From: Selenomonas sp.
GTDB lineage: Bacteria; Bacillota_C; Negativicutes; Selenomonadales; Selenomonadaceae
Length of the DNA stretch: 64,000 bases
Direction of reading: 5' to 3'
NCBI RefSeq assembly: GCF_024699275.1
Contig: NZ_JAILPX010000041.1
Location: 25,475-89,474 of the forward strand
Position numbers and translations under genes: made by a program. Positions within the stretch are counted from its first letter, which is position 1. Each line of letters begins with the position of its first letter. Shown here in pieces: positions 26,197 to 35,138 of this stretch. The notes below the pieces were generated by a model, which worked only from the letters and a program-made list of their open reading frames with translations, ran no database searches and had not been told where the DNA came from.

Positions 26197-27621
26197 CTAT
26201 GCCTCCTGCACGTACATCTGATAGATTTCCCGATAGCGGGCTATGAAATGCTCATAGGTATAACTGCGCCGGACACGCTGGTAGCCGATATTCCCCATTT
26301 GCTGCCGCAGTGCAAAATCCCTTCCCAAACGAATCATTTCCCGGGCCATGGCCTCAAAATCCATGGGAGCTACCACAGCCCCTGCCACCCCCAACGAATC
26401 GCTGCTGTCTCCATAGATGAGTTCCCTGCAGCAACCCACATCTGTGGTTACAAAGGGACGATGCGCAGCAAAGCCTTCCAGCACGGCTAATGGCTGTCCC
26501 TCACTGATGCTGGACAAGAGCAGGAAATCCATCTGCGGAAGGTATTCCACCACATTAACCGAACCAGCGAATTCCACATCGGTTATCCCCAGCATCGAAA
26601 CCGTCTGCTGGCACAGGGCAAAGTAGTCCGGATCCTCATCATATCCCCCCATAATCACCAGCCTGGCATCTGGAAATTCCTCCTTGAACAGGAAAAAGGC
26701 CCGCAGCAGCGTTACGATATCCTTGATGGGTACCACCCGTACGATAGCGCCCAGGACAAGAGGACCATCATGCTGTTGCAATTCCCCAATTCGGGCAAAT
26801 CTTTCCATATGAACCCCATTGGGTACGATGCCGATTTTATGTGCCGCACAACCTAAATCCTGCTCAATTTCTGCATTGTGTTCAAAAAGTGTATACACCC
26901 GGTCAGCAGTCTTATAGGATAGTTTAGCCAGATTGTAGAAGTATTGAATCCAAACCGATTTGAAATCCCCTTTAGCCCAATCGCTTTTGATGATTTCCAC
27001 TTCCCTTTCCCGGGAATAAATTCCATGTTCGGTGATGATAAAAGGCTTATGATAGATTTCCGCTGCCATGGCTCCAATCACACCACAATATCCCGTAGCC
27101 ACACTGTGGTATACATCGGCTTTAGGCAAATCCTGCTGCAAAAGGTACAGCAGGGGCAAAAGCATGGATCGGATGGTCCAAAAAAAATCCGTAAAGGGCA
27201 GATAGCTGTATTTTTCCATATATACACGTTGGATGATATCAAAAAAGTCACTGGACATGAAGATATCCAAGGCACCAGTAAAACGGTGACGCTTGCGGAA
27301 AATAGATGCCAGCTTATGGATGTCCAACGGGTTTCCGCCCAAGACCAAATCATAAATGGCTTCCTGTTCTTCTGCCGTCAGAATATTTTCCAGCATTCCC
27401 TGGGAACGCTGCTCTAAAATCTCATCTAAGAATTCTTCCTGTACCCCCTTCAGATTAGGTGGAAACTTATACTTAAAAGCTCCTCTATCCCTGGCTTCAG
27501 CCCCAATGGAATAGATGAAGAATTCATGCTGAGGAAGGCCCTGTATGAGCATCTGGCACCAGGAAGATACACCTCCTACCACATAGGGATAAGAACCTTC
27601 TGTCAGCAAGCAGATTCTCAT
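26197..27621 (-). CDS. pelF: PelF, cytosolic GT4 glycosyltransferase (Pel polymerase)
   Basis: 474 residues without membrane segments. The N-terminal Rossmann half begins MRICLLTEGSYPYVVGGVSSW, with the glycine-rich acceptor loop. The C-terminal half has the GT-B donor site: VVPIKDIVTLLRAF, VIMGGYDEDPDY and the EX7E-like SSISEGQPLAVLEGFA. PelF is the UDP-sugar-dependent polymerase of Pel; known PelF proteins use UDP-GlcNAc/UDP-GalNAc. Its ATG overlaps the deacetylase stop by four bases. Confidence 0.95.
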   Translation of the reverse strand: MRICLLTEGSYPYVVGGVSSWCQMLIQGLPQHEFFIYSIGAEARDRGAFKYKFPPNLKGVQEEFLDEILEQRSQGMLENILTAEEQEAIYDLVLGGNPLDIHKLASIFRKRHRFTGALDIFMSSDFFDIIQRVYMEKYSYLPFTDFFWTIRSMLLPLLYLLQQDLPKADVYHSVATGYCGVIGAMAAEIYHKPFIITEHGIYSREREVEIIKSDWAKGDFKSVWIQYFYNLAKLSYKTADRVYTLFEHNAEIEQDLGCAAHKIGIVPNGVHMERFARIGELQQHDGPLVLGAIVRVVPIKDIVTLLRAFFLFKEEFPDARLVIMGGYDEDPDYFALCQQTVSMLGITDVEFAGSVNVVEYLPQMDFLLLSSISEGQPLAVLEGFAAHRPFVTTDVGCCRELIYGDSSDSLGVAGAVVAPMDFEAMAREMIRLGRDFALRQQMGNIGYQRVRRSYTYEHFIARYREIYQMYVQEA

Positions 27622-29444
27622 TTGTCATCCTCCTCCCAGCTAATGATTGTTTCCGGCTTTTCCGTTTCAATCAGATAAGCATCATCACCGATTTTCTTTG
27701 CCGTTCCCCCCGTAACCTCTGCAATAGTCCGCGTTGTACGCAGTACAAACCGCAGTGGATAATGATAATTCCAACAGTTCAGGATCATTTTATCGGATTC
27801 CCGTGTCACCCGATAATCCATATCCAAATAATCGGCAAAATATGCTGCACATTCCGAATCCGTAACGGGACGAAGCCAGCCAAAACGATCATTGATCTCC
27901 TCAAGAAAATTCTGAAATCCATGTACCATCATTGCCCAGGTTAAATCCTTGCTTTCTTCATAGAATAGTTCATCGGGATGTACGAAATGAGAAAAAACAC
28001 CTATATAATTGATGGCGCTGATGTTTTCCCACATGTTCTGCCTGCCTGGAGCATAGCCAGAAGAAAAGCGGGGAATCTCATAGGTGCCATCCTCATTGCG
28101 CTCAAAATCCTGATAATAGCCCCGCTCGGTATACAGGCCATCAAATAGGGAAGAATAAACCTTCAGTTCGGGGAATACCTCTTTGACCGCCTCATGGCCC
28201 TCAGGGCTCAAAATATCCGAAGGGGGAACATAGGACTGAAAGTCATAATCCGGATAAGCACTTTTGACATATCGGCGCAATTCCTGCAAGCTCGCCACCA
28301 TGTCTTCCTTGCTTTCCCAAGGCACATAGCCCAGTACATCCTGATTGTATCCTGCCGGAGCCAACGATTGATGGTTATAGCCATGGAGCCCCAATTCACC
28401 TCCCATATCCAGGAGTTCACGACCGTAGACGATTAAATTATCCCGAGCCTGCCGCCCCTGAGTCGGCACAAAAGGCCCCTTCACCTGATCCCCATAGGAT
28501 TCAATAATCAGTCCCGTATACTTCAACGCATATCTATCCGCACATTCCCGCATGAAAGGCCACCAAATATGACGGAAAAAATCCGCAGTATCGACCTGCA
28601 GTTCATTATATATCTTGTCAAAATTTCCCTCGGGAACCGGCGCCGGAAAATCATCGATAAAGAACAGCTTTGTCCCCACCACCGGGTAGATGCCTTCATC
28701 CCCACAATGAGCCAATAACGCCGTCAATACACCAATATTGGTCTTGTCATCCCGCACAGCACCATTGTAACACAGACATTTCCCCTGACCATACGCATGT
28801 TCCCACAGCAGCGGACTGCCATCCAGGGCAGCGATATGAACAACATCGTCCTGCTCCAGATTTACCGCCACCGTATCGGTGTGATACTGCGTTCCCTCCC
28901 CAAAGGAAAAGCCCTTGCCGGCAAAGAGAAAATCCGTCTTCAGCTGAATGCCCAGCACACTTTTTTGTTTTCCCGCCACAGTAAAGCCAGCCATTTCCTG
29001 ACAAAGCGATGGCACCACACCGCCATCTTCCAGCTCCGGATGCATCAGGAATACCACCGTCCCCCCCTGCGCTGTATAAGCCGCTATTTTTTGCAGAGCC
29101 GTTATTTTTTCCCAGCGGCTGGCAGCCAGCAGGACACCACGGTAAGATGCATCAATATCCATTTCTTCATCTATTGAATAAGAAATGGCTTCTTTTTTCT
29201 GCTGTTCCAGCAGCCATTGCAGACGATGGTTGGCAAATACGCTGGGTACGTCCCGCGGATCATAAAGAATCAGATATTTCTCCCTATCCCCTTCCGTATA
29301 ATTCCCCTTAAGGATATGGCGCGGAATAAAATTAACATTACGAAAATAGTCTAGTTTCAGAAATCCATCCATCCGGCTAAACTGGAAAAAACACCCCAAG
29401 AGGATAACCAGGACAATAATGCCCACAATGCCACGTTTATCCAT
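27618..29444 (-). CDS. PelDA-type deacetylase (DUF2194 family), membrane anchored
   Basis: 608 residues from the ATG at 29444, which overlaps the end of pelE by 8 nt and follows GGGGAGG; the frame is open further upstream but inside pelE. One N-terminal membrane anchor (GIVGIIVLVILLGCFFQF) places the rest in the periplasm. A flavodoxin/ATPase-like N-terminal half (YLILYDPRD, GTVVFLMHPELEDGG) is followed by a polysaccharide-deacetylase-type half with metal-site candidates FFIDDFPAPVPEGN and LGLHGYNHQSL, and IGVFSHFVHPDEL. This order is that of DUF2194 proteins. Gram-positive pel loci carry a stand-alone deacetylase of this kind, which makes the polymer cationic; the Pseudomonas counterpart is the C-terminal half of PelA. 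Confidence 0.85.
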   Translation of the reverse strand: MDKRGIVGIIVLVILLGCFFQFSRMDGFLKLDYFRNVNFIPRHILKGNYTEGDREKYLILYDPRDVPSVFANHRLQWLLEQQKKEAISYSIDEEMDIDASYRGVLLAASRWEKITALQKIAAYTAQGGTVVFLMHPELEDGGVVPSLCQEMAGFTVAGKQKSVLGIQLKTDFLFAGKGFSFGEGTQYHTDTVAVNLEQDDVVHIAALDGSPLLWEHAYGQGKCLCYNGAVRDDKTNIGVLTALLAHCGDEGIYPVVGTKLFFIDDFPAPVPEGNFDKIYNELQVDTADFFRHIWWPFMRECADRYALKYTGLIIESYGDQVKGPFVPTQGRQARDNLIVYGRELLDMGGELGLHGYNHQSLAPAGYNQDVLGYVPWESKEDMVASLQELRRYVKSAYPDYDFQSYVPPSDILSPEGHEAVKEVFPELKVYSSLFDGLYTERGYYQDFERNEDGTYEIPRFSSGYAPGRQNMWENISAINYIGVFSHFVHPDELFYEESKDLTWAMMVHGFQNFLEEINDRFGWLRPVTDSECAAYFADYLDMDYRVTRESDKMILNCWNYHYPLRFVLRTTRTIAEVTGGTAKKIGDDAYLIETEKPETIISWEEDDK

Positions 29445-30348
29445 CCTCTGCCTCCCCATATCTATGCAACTGTTTATCCCAGTAGCGAATAGCCTGGAGC
29501 GCCTCCTGGGATAGTTCAATGGGACAGGCCTTCAACTCCTGGATTTTCTGTTGTAATTTTTTCGGCTTTCTCCAGCTCTGATATAGACGTATATACATCA
29601 TGTAGCTTTCTTCATGCTGGGGAAAATGCTCCTTCAATTCTGCACAGACCAACTCGGCCGCAGTATAATTCTTTGTAGCCAACAACTGGCGGATCTCTTC
29701 GGTATAATACTCCAATTTGTCGGGGCGCATCTTTTTCAGATAATCCAGTAACCCAATATAATCTCCCTGCTTTTTCTCAAAGGTCACATGGTCGATAAAT
29801 TTTCGCTGCTCCAAATAACTTTTGAGCAGTTGGGCATATTCCTCCAGTTGCGGCAAATTTTCCTGTCCTACACCGCTGATAATCCGGTTTGCCTGCGAAA
29901 AGAGCTCATTTTCCATTTTTTCCATACGCGCTGTCAACAGAGCTACCGCATAATAGGCAATCTCCCGGTCCCGGTCATGCATAGCCATTTGCAAAATACC
30001 TTCATTATCCACCACCGCCTGCTTGATGGCCCCAGTGAAATACTGCCGCTTTTTTTGCACATTCTCCACTAAAAAAGCATCATGCAGAGGAATAATATCT
30101 TCATCCAGAAGCGTTCCCTGAAAGAACGCTTCTCCCTCCTTTTCCGCTTCGATTTCCCGCCGCCCTTTCAATTTCAACAGCCAGCACCCCAGATGATAGC
30201 TCACCATCAGTAGCACGCCAAAAAAAGGAATCGCAAAGACAAGAATGGTTTCCGTCACCGCATGTAAACGCGGTCTACGCCACAAATTAACTGCTCCATA
30301 AGCCAGGGTCAAAGCCGCATGCAGAAAAAGAAGTGCATAAAAATCCAT
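29437..30348 (-). CDS. pelE: PelE, membrane-anchored TPR-like component of the Pel synthase
   Basis: 303 residues. Two N-terminal membrane helices (FYALLFLHAALTLAYG and ETILVFAIPFFGVLLMVSYHLG) are followed by a cytosolic, helix-rich region with TPR-like character (for example YTAAELVCAELKEHFPQHEE). Size, topology and position between pelD and the deacetylase identify PelE, which bridges PelD and the rest of the inner-membrane complex. Its ATG shares one base with the pelD stop (TGATG). Confidence 0.85.
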   Translation of the reverse strand: MDFYALLFLHAALTLAYGAVNLWRRPRLHAVTETILVFAIPFFGVLLMVSYHLGCWLLKLKGRREIEAEKEGEAFFQGTLLDEDIIPLHDAFLVENVQKKRQYFTGAIKQAVVDNEGILQMAMHDRDREIAYYAVALLTARMEKMENELFSQANRIISGVGQENLPQLEEYAQLLKSYLEQRKFIDHVTFEKKQGDYIGLLDYLKKMRPDKLEYYTEEIRQLLATKNYTAAELVCAELKEHFPQHEESYMMYIRLYQSWRKPKKLQQKIQELKACPIELSQEALQAIRYWDKQLHRYGEAEDG

Positions 30349-32450
30349 CAGCCCACCGCCTCACAAATGACCGTTGTCAAGCCAACCCCTTGCAGACGCT
30401 CTTGTACCATAACCGTAACCGCCCGATCTGCATCTGGCAGCAGAATATAAACACCATCACTGCCTACCCCCACAAAGTCTTCATTGCGAATCACATGCTC
30501 CAGTCGCCCATCTAAGCCTTCGTAATCCAGACCATCCATAACCACCTTAAGTACCGACACAGGAAAATCACCCTGCAAATTACGCCGCTTTTCCAATTCA
30601 CAAATGATTTTTTGGAATTCTTCCGCTCGTAAAATACGAGTTCCTGCCACAAACCGTTTTTCCTGTACGCCCTGCTCATAACGATAAGCCCTGCCCATAG
30701 AGGCGGAAATCAACCGCGTCGTAATGGACAACAGATTCTGCTGATAAAGACTCCACTGCTCAAACCCCAAGCCAAAAATGGTAATGACCGCAATGACCTT
30801 ATCCTGATGGATAATGGGAGCAGCCAAATCCGGCGTGTCCTTGACCAGGTCCTTATTGACAAAAATCGCATGATCCTGCAGAAGATTCTGCAAATAGGGG
30901 TAATGGTCCACCCGCAACGAGCGAGGCTGTTCTGTTGCCAGCTTACCTATGCGTACCTTTTGCCGTAGATAATGTGCATCTGCCCCCACCACATAAATGG
31001 CAATATCATCGATGTTAAGAATCTGCGCGGTTACCACTGCAGCCTGGGTAAAGATGTTTTCCGGTTCCACACTATCCAGCCGCTTGATAATGCGATACAG
31101 CCGCCCAATGCTATCATCCGAATTTACGATCTGCCGATATAACTTATCCTTTACGGCCAAGTTATCCTCATAAAGATCCCGCATAAAGGATTGCCGCTCC
31201 TGGCTCTGGCGTTTCTGCCATTCCATATACTCCTGTTCAAATCGCCGGGCATCGGCAAAATACCCCGTTAAGGCCGCTGTAAAAAGATAGGCCGTAAGAT
31301 GCAGAATATTTTCCGGTACATAGGTCAAAGAAATGAGCTCCGCGCCCCGCGCCAACGAAGCCACGATAAATATAACCGTTGACACAACCATGGCAATAAA
31401 AGCCTGCCGCTTGCCATAGAGCAATCCCATCGCTCCGATATAGACAAAATTCACATCCAGCTGAATTTGCGGATTTACAGTCGACCCCTGTTGCCAATAT
31501 GCAATCCCTGTCATCAAAACTGCCCCCAAAGCATTTTCCGCATAGGGAACAATCTTCCTGCGCAGGGCCTGCCACTTAAAGCGTTGGCGCCGCTTTCCTG
31601 CCTCCAACCGATCAGCTTCCAGTTTAGCCTGAATGAAATTCCAGGTTTGCATCAGCCCTTCCTGACGACTATACTTCAACTGCCAGCCCAATTCGCGCTG
31701 GGCCCCTTTACTCTCCAGTACCGGCTGCACATAAGGAAAATCCTTATAATTTGCTGCCGCATCATAAAGCCCTGGCAATTCCGTCACATTCCCGACCCAT
31801 TCTGCAAAGGTTCCTGCCGTCAACCCTTCACCAGTCCCCAGATTCAGCTCTTCTCCCTGGCATTTTCGGGCTACTGCCCGATAAATGCCATAGACTGCAT
31901 CCGCTGAATATAAAAAATCCCGTGGCGTTGTTTCATCGTCCATACGGGGTAAAGTCTCTTTTTTCAAACTGGCATACAGGGTACGGGCCACCAGCCCATC
32001 TCTAGGCCCGCTATCCGGCCCGTAAACCTCTGGCAAACGGATAATGGTCAGCGGAATTACCGCCCACTCCGACCAAGCTTTGACTGCTTTCTCTGCCACC
32101 ATGGCCATACCATCAGCAGCCCGCTTTGCCCTATCCCCCTGAACCGCAGCTGCCGTAGAAATGAAATACACGGACTCCACTGCATATTCATAGGCCAAGG
32201 CCAGAATATCTGCCAGGTGCTGCAGGGCATTAATACGCTCTTTTGCCTGCCGTTCCGCTGGCCACACATAAATCAGTACAGGGATATTATAGATGCGCAG
32301 CATTTCCCGCGTCCGGTCCAGACTCTCCGTTTCCTGAAAGAATTCCCAGTTCTCTTTGCTGAATAAGCGTTCTAGCTGCCCATCCCAAAAAGGCCTTACT
32401 CCCGTAAGGATTACCCTGCGTTTTAGCTGATTGATCTTCTCCCCAGCCAT
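30348..32450 (-). CDS. pelD: PelD with N-terminal degenerate SDR domain, GAF and degenerate GGDEF (c-di-GMP receptor)
   Basis: 700 residues from the ATG at 32450 (AAGGAG 10 nt upstream). Residues about 10-270 resemble an NAD-dependent epimerase (extended SDR): IIRLPEVYGPDSGPRDGL and TTPRDFLYSADAVYG are kept, but the Rossmann motif reads LTGVRPFWDGQL and the catalytic YxxxK has Met for Tyr (MVAEK), so it is probably not catalytic. About 300-405 holds four membrane helices, then a coiled coil, a GAF domain (about 440-590) and a GGDEF-like domain. The GGDEF position reads SDGVY, so no cyclase activity is expected, yet the I-site RNED (about 655-658) is at the canonical five-residue spacing. PelD binds c-di-GMP to switch on Pel synthesis. 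Confidence 0.88.
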   Translation of the reverse strand: MAGEKINQLKRRVILTGVRPFWDGQLERLFSKENWEFFQETESLDRTREMLRIYNIPVLIYVWPAERQAKERINALQHLADILALAYEYAVESVYFISTAAAVQGDRAKRAADGMAMVAEKAVKAWSEWAVIPLTIIRLPEVYGPDSGPRDGLVARTLYASLKKETLPRMDDETTPRDFLYSADAVYGIYRAVARKCQGEELNLGTGEGLTAGTFAEWVGNVTELPGLYDAAANYKDFPYVQPVLESKGAQRELGWQLKYSRQEGLMQTWNFIQAKLEADRLEAGKRRQRFKWQALRRKIVPYAENALGAVLMTGIAYWQQGSTVNPQIQLDVNFVYIGAMGLLYGKRQAFIAMVVSTVIFIVASLARGAELISLTYVPENILHLTAYLFTAALTGYFADARRFEQEYMEWQKRQSQERQSFMRDLYEDNLAVKDKLYRQIVNSDDSIGRLYRIIKRLDSVEPENIFTQAAVVTAQILNIDDIAIYVVGADAHYLRQKVRIGKLATEQPRSLRVDHYPYLQNLLQDHAIFVNKDLVKDTPDLAAPIIHQDKVIAVITIFGLGFEQWSLYQQNLLSITTRLISASMGRAYRYEQGVQEKRFVAGTRILRAEEFQKIICELEKRRNLQGDFPVSVLKVVMDGLDYEGLDGRLEHVIRNEDFVGVGSDGVYILLPDADRAVTVMVQERLQGVGLTTVICEAVG

Positions 32451-32469
32451 AAAACATACGCTCCTTTTC

Positions 32470-33522
32470 TCATGCCTCACCACGGCATAAGTCAATCACT
32501 GCGTGCTCTAAAACCTCTTCTCCTGCCTGTCCCGTCTTCAACAAATAATCGGCATCAATCAATGCCAGCATATTGCGTTTCAACACAACAGCCGGAAACT
32601 GCATGGCAGCCCGACCTAACCTTTCAGCGATAAAGGGATTCAGCTCCAGCGGCTTAGCCAAGGCCTTCCCCCGTATCCCCTGCTGCTGCAGGACCTGTGC
32701 CTGCCATAACTGCCGCACATGCCTGGTCAAAAGTGCCAGGATAACCGTAAAATAAGTACCATCATTTAACTGCCTCCGCAGCAGCTGCAACGCTCTCTTG
32801 GCCTTGCGCTCGCTGATGGCATCCAGCAGGGCAAAAATCGATACCTCCGGCAGACCGGCAAAGACCTTTTCCAGCAAAGCCCGGGTTATACGCCGCTCCT
32901 GGGAAAAAAGAGCCAGCTTATCAAACTCCCTGTCGAGAAATTCCAGAGAAATCGTCTGCATGGTACTGACCACACCACTAAAATAGATCATTGCCTCCCG
33001 GTCCATATCCTTGTTAAGCGTCTGAAGTTTCCCCTGCAGCCAGTCGTTGATATTCCAGGCCCGAATCGCCTCCGCCTCCAGCACTGCTCCATACTTTTCC
33101 ACGGCCTTATAGAGTTTGCGCCGCTTATCGGCTTTGCTGGTTTGAATAAAGATTACGTAGCTGTACGCAGGCATATCCGCTAACAGTGCCAATAACCGTT
33201 CCAGCTTTTTATCCTTCCCTGCTTTTTTCGAGGAATCCCCCTCTTCCCCTTTTTTCTCCTTAAACAGGCTGCTATCCTGCAACAGCAGCACATTTTTGCT
33301 GGAAAAAAAAGGCGCCGTCTCGATAAGTCCCACCAAATCATCGGAATCAATAACTCCCGATAATTTCTGTACTGCATTCCCCTGTTCCTGTTGGGTTGCA
33401 AACAGCCGTGAAAGGATTCGCTCCTGCGCCTTTTCAATATAATAATGTTCCTCACCAGCCAACAGATAGACATGCCTTATTTCCGCCTTCTGCAAACTGG
33501 CCATAAACTCGCCAAATTTCAA
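32470..33522 (-). CDS. holA: DNA polymerase III subunit delta (clamp-loader)
   Basis: 350 residues beginning at a TTG (33522) with GAGG 8 nt upstream; the start matches the family pattern with HVYLLAGEEHYYIEKA near residue 16. The N-terminal AAA+-like domain, IFIQTSKADKRRKLYKAV and a C-terminal helical collar domain are visible. HolA opens the beta sliding clamp during loading. The stop codon is only 19 nt before pelD, so an essential replication gene and the pel operon probably share a transcript. Confidence 0.92.
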   Translation of the reverse strand: MKFGEFMASLQKAEIRHVYLLAGEEHYYIEKAQERILSRLFATQQEQGNAVQKLSGVIDSDDLVGLIETAPFFSSKNVLLLQDSSLFKEKKGEEGDSSKKAGKDKKLERLLALLADMPAYSYVIFIQTSKADKRRKLYKAVEKYGAVLEAEAIRAWNINDWLQGKLQTLNKDMDREAMIYFSGVVSTMQTISLEFLDREFDKLALFSQERRITRALLEKVFAGLPEVSIFALLDAISERKAKRALQLLRRQLNDGTYFTVILALLTRHVRQLWQAQVLQQQGIRGKALAKPLELNPFIAERLGRAAMQFPAVVLKRNMLALIDADYLLKTGQAGEEVLEHAVIDLCRGEA

Positions 33523-33593
33523 AGTTCCTACCTCTAGATTAAGATTATTTTAGTATTATAGCGTACTCAAAAAAGTTTTTCCATTAAAAAACG

Positions 33594-33630
33594 ATTAAAA
33601 AATTGGCCGGTCAAAATAACCGGCCAATCC
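33594..33630 (-). terminator. Terminator of gdhA
   Basis: ATTGGCCGGT (33602-33611) pairs with ACCGGCCAAT (33619-33628); TTTTTT follows on the minus strand. It insulates gdhA from holA. Confidence 0.9.
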
Positions 33631-33646
33631 ATCCTGCATATTCTAG

Positions 33647-34996
33647 TTAAACCAACCCATGTGCCAGCATAACATTAGCCACCTTGATAAAGGCAGTGAT
33701 ATTCGCACCAGCTACCAAATCATCCGGATCCGCATATTTTTCCGCATTGGCCTTGGCATTCTTATAAATATTCGCCATGATATCCTGCAGTTTGCCGTCC
33801 ACTTCTTCGAAAGTCCACTGCAAACGCTCAGAGTTCTGGGCCATTTCCAAAGCAGATACGGATACACCACCGGCATTGGCCGCTTTGCCTGGAGCAAAGA
33901 GCACTTTGTTCTGCTGAAAATAGGCGATGGCATCCAGCGTAGAAGGCATATTGGCACCTTCGCCCACAGCAATAACACCATTAGCCACCAACGCCTTTGC
34001 ACTTTCCAGATCGATTTCTCCCTGGGTTGCACAGGGCAGTGCCACATCGCATTTCACAGTCCATACGCCCTTGCAGCCTTCATGGTATTCAGCCTGAGGA
34101 TGCTCTGCCACGTATTCCTTAATGCGCCCGCGACGGACCTGCTTGATTTCCTTGACCGCATCAAGATCAATGCCATTGGGATCGTAAACATAACCATTGG
34201 AATCGGAGCAGGTGACTACCTTTGCACCAAAAGCCTGGGCTTTTTCGATGGCATAGGTTGCCACATTGCCAGAACCAGATACCACCACCGTTTTATCTTT
34301 GAGACTGATCTTCTTAGCATCCAGCATATTCTTGACAAAGTACAACAGGCCATAACCAGTAGCTTCGGTACGAGCCAGGCTACCCCAATAGTCCACACGT
34401 TTTCCTGTCAGTACCCCCGCATCGTAACTATCGCGGATACGCTTATACTGACCATAGAGATATCCGATTTCACGGCCACCCACGCCGATATCACCGGCCG
34501 GAACATCCACATCCGGACCGATATGGCGGTAAAGTTCCGTCATAAAGCTTTGGCAGAAATGCATAACCTCGTTATCGGATTTGCCATGGGGATCAAAATC
34601 AGAACCACCCTTAGCACCGCCGATGGGCAGACCAGAAAGTGCATTCTTAAACACCTGTTCAAAGGCCAGGAACTTCAGGATATCCAGATTAACACTGGGA
34701 TGGAACCGTAAACCGCCTTTATATGGGCCAATGGCACTGTTCATCTGCACGCGGAAGCCGCGGTTCACATGGATTTCGCCCTTATCGTCCTGCCAAGGAA
34801 CACGGAATGTAACCACCCGTTCCGGTTCAACGATGCGCTCCAAAATCTTTTGCTCCTTGAACTCGGGATGTGCTTCCAGCACGGGAACAACACTCTCCAA
34901 GACCTTAGACACCGTGTTCTTGAACTGCGCCTGATCCGGATCGCGTTTTGCAATCAGGTCTAACGTATCTTGTACATACTGTTTCATGTCTGCCAA
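33647..34996 (-). CDS. gdhA: Glutamate dehydrogenase, hexameric NADP-type
   Basis: 449 residues from a TTG at 34996, chosen because AAAGGAG lies 8 nt upstream and the length then equals E. coli GdhA (447); the ATG at 35026 has no ribosome site. Catalytic and substrate residues are in QMNSAIGPYKGGLRFHPSVN (active Lys), GGAKGGSDFDPHGKSD and DVPAGDIGVGGREIGYL. The nucleotide-binding domain has VVVSGSGNVATYA and the C-terminal part GKAANAGGVSVSALEMAQN. It makes glutamate from 2-oxoglutarate and ammonia. It is monocistronic with its own promoter and terminator. Confidence 0.97.
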   Translation of the reverse strand: MADMKQYVQDTLDLIAKRDPDQAQFKNTVSKVLESVVPVLEAHPEFKEQKILERIVEPERVVTFRVPWQDDKGEIHVNRGFRVQMNSAIGPYKGGLRFHPSVNLDILKFLAFEQVFKNALSGLPIGGAKGGSDFDPHGKSDNEVMHFCQSFMTELYRHIGPDVDVPAGDIGVGGREIGYLYGQYKRIRDSYDAGVLTGKRVDYWGSLARTEATGYGLLYFVKNMLDAKKISLKDKTVVVSGSGNVATYAIEKAQAFGAKVVTCSDSNGYVYDPNGIDLDAVKEIKQVRRGRIKEYVAEHPQAEYHEGCKGVWTVKCDVALPCATQGEIDLESAKALVANGVIAVGEGANMPSTLDAIAYFQQNKVLFAPGKAANAGGVSVSALEMAQNSERLQWTFEEVDGKLQDIMANIYKNAKANAEKYADPDDLVAGANITAFIKVANVMLAHGLV

Positions 34997-35048
34997 AGTA
35001 ACCGCTCCTTTGTCTATAAAACTCATACAATTGTGTCTACCAGTAAAT

Positions 35049-35077
35049 AGTATACTACAATCCTTGCTGAATGTACA
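35049..35077 (-). promoter_or_regulatory. Promoter of gdhA
   Basis: Minus-strand TGTACA (35072-35077), 17 nt, TATACT (35049-35054). A perfect palindrome ATGTATACAT lies upstream at 35114-35123 and could be an operator. Confidence 0.6.
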
Positions 35078-35138
35078 TAAATTTATTATATTTATCAGAA
35101 ATAATAAATAATTATGTATACATGTTCAATCATTTCAT

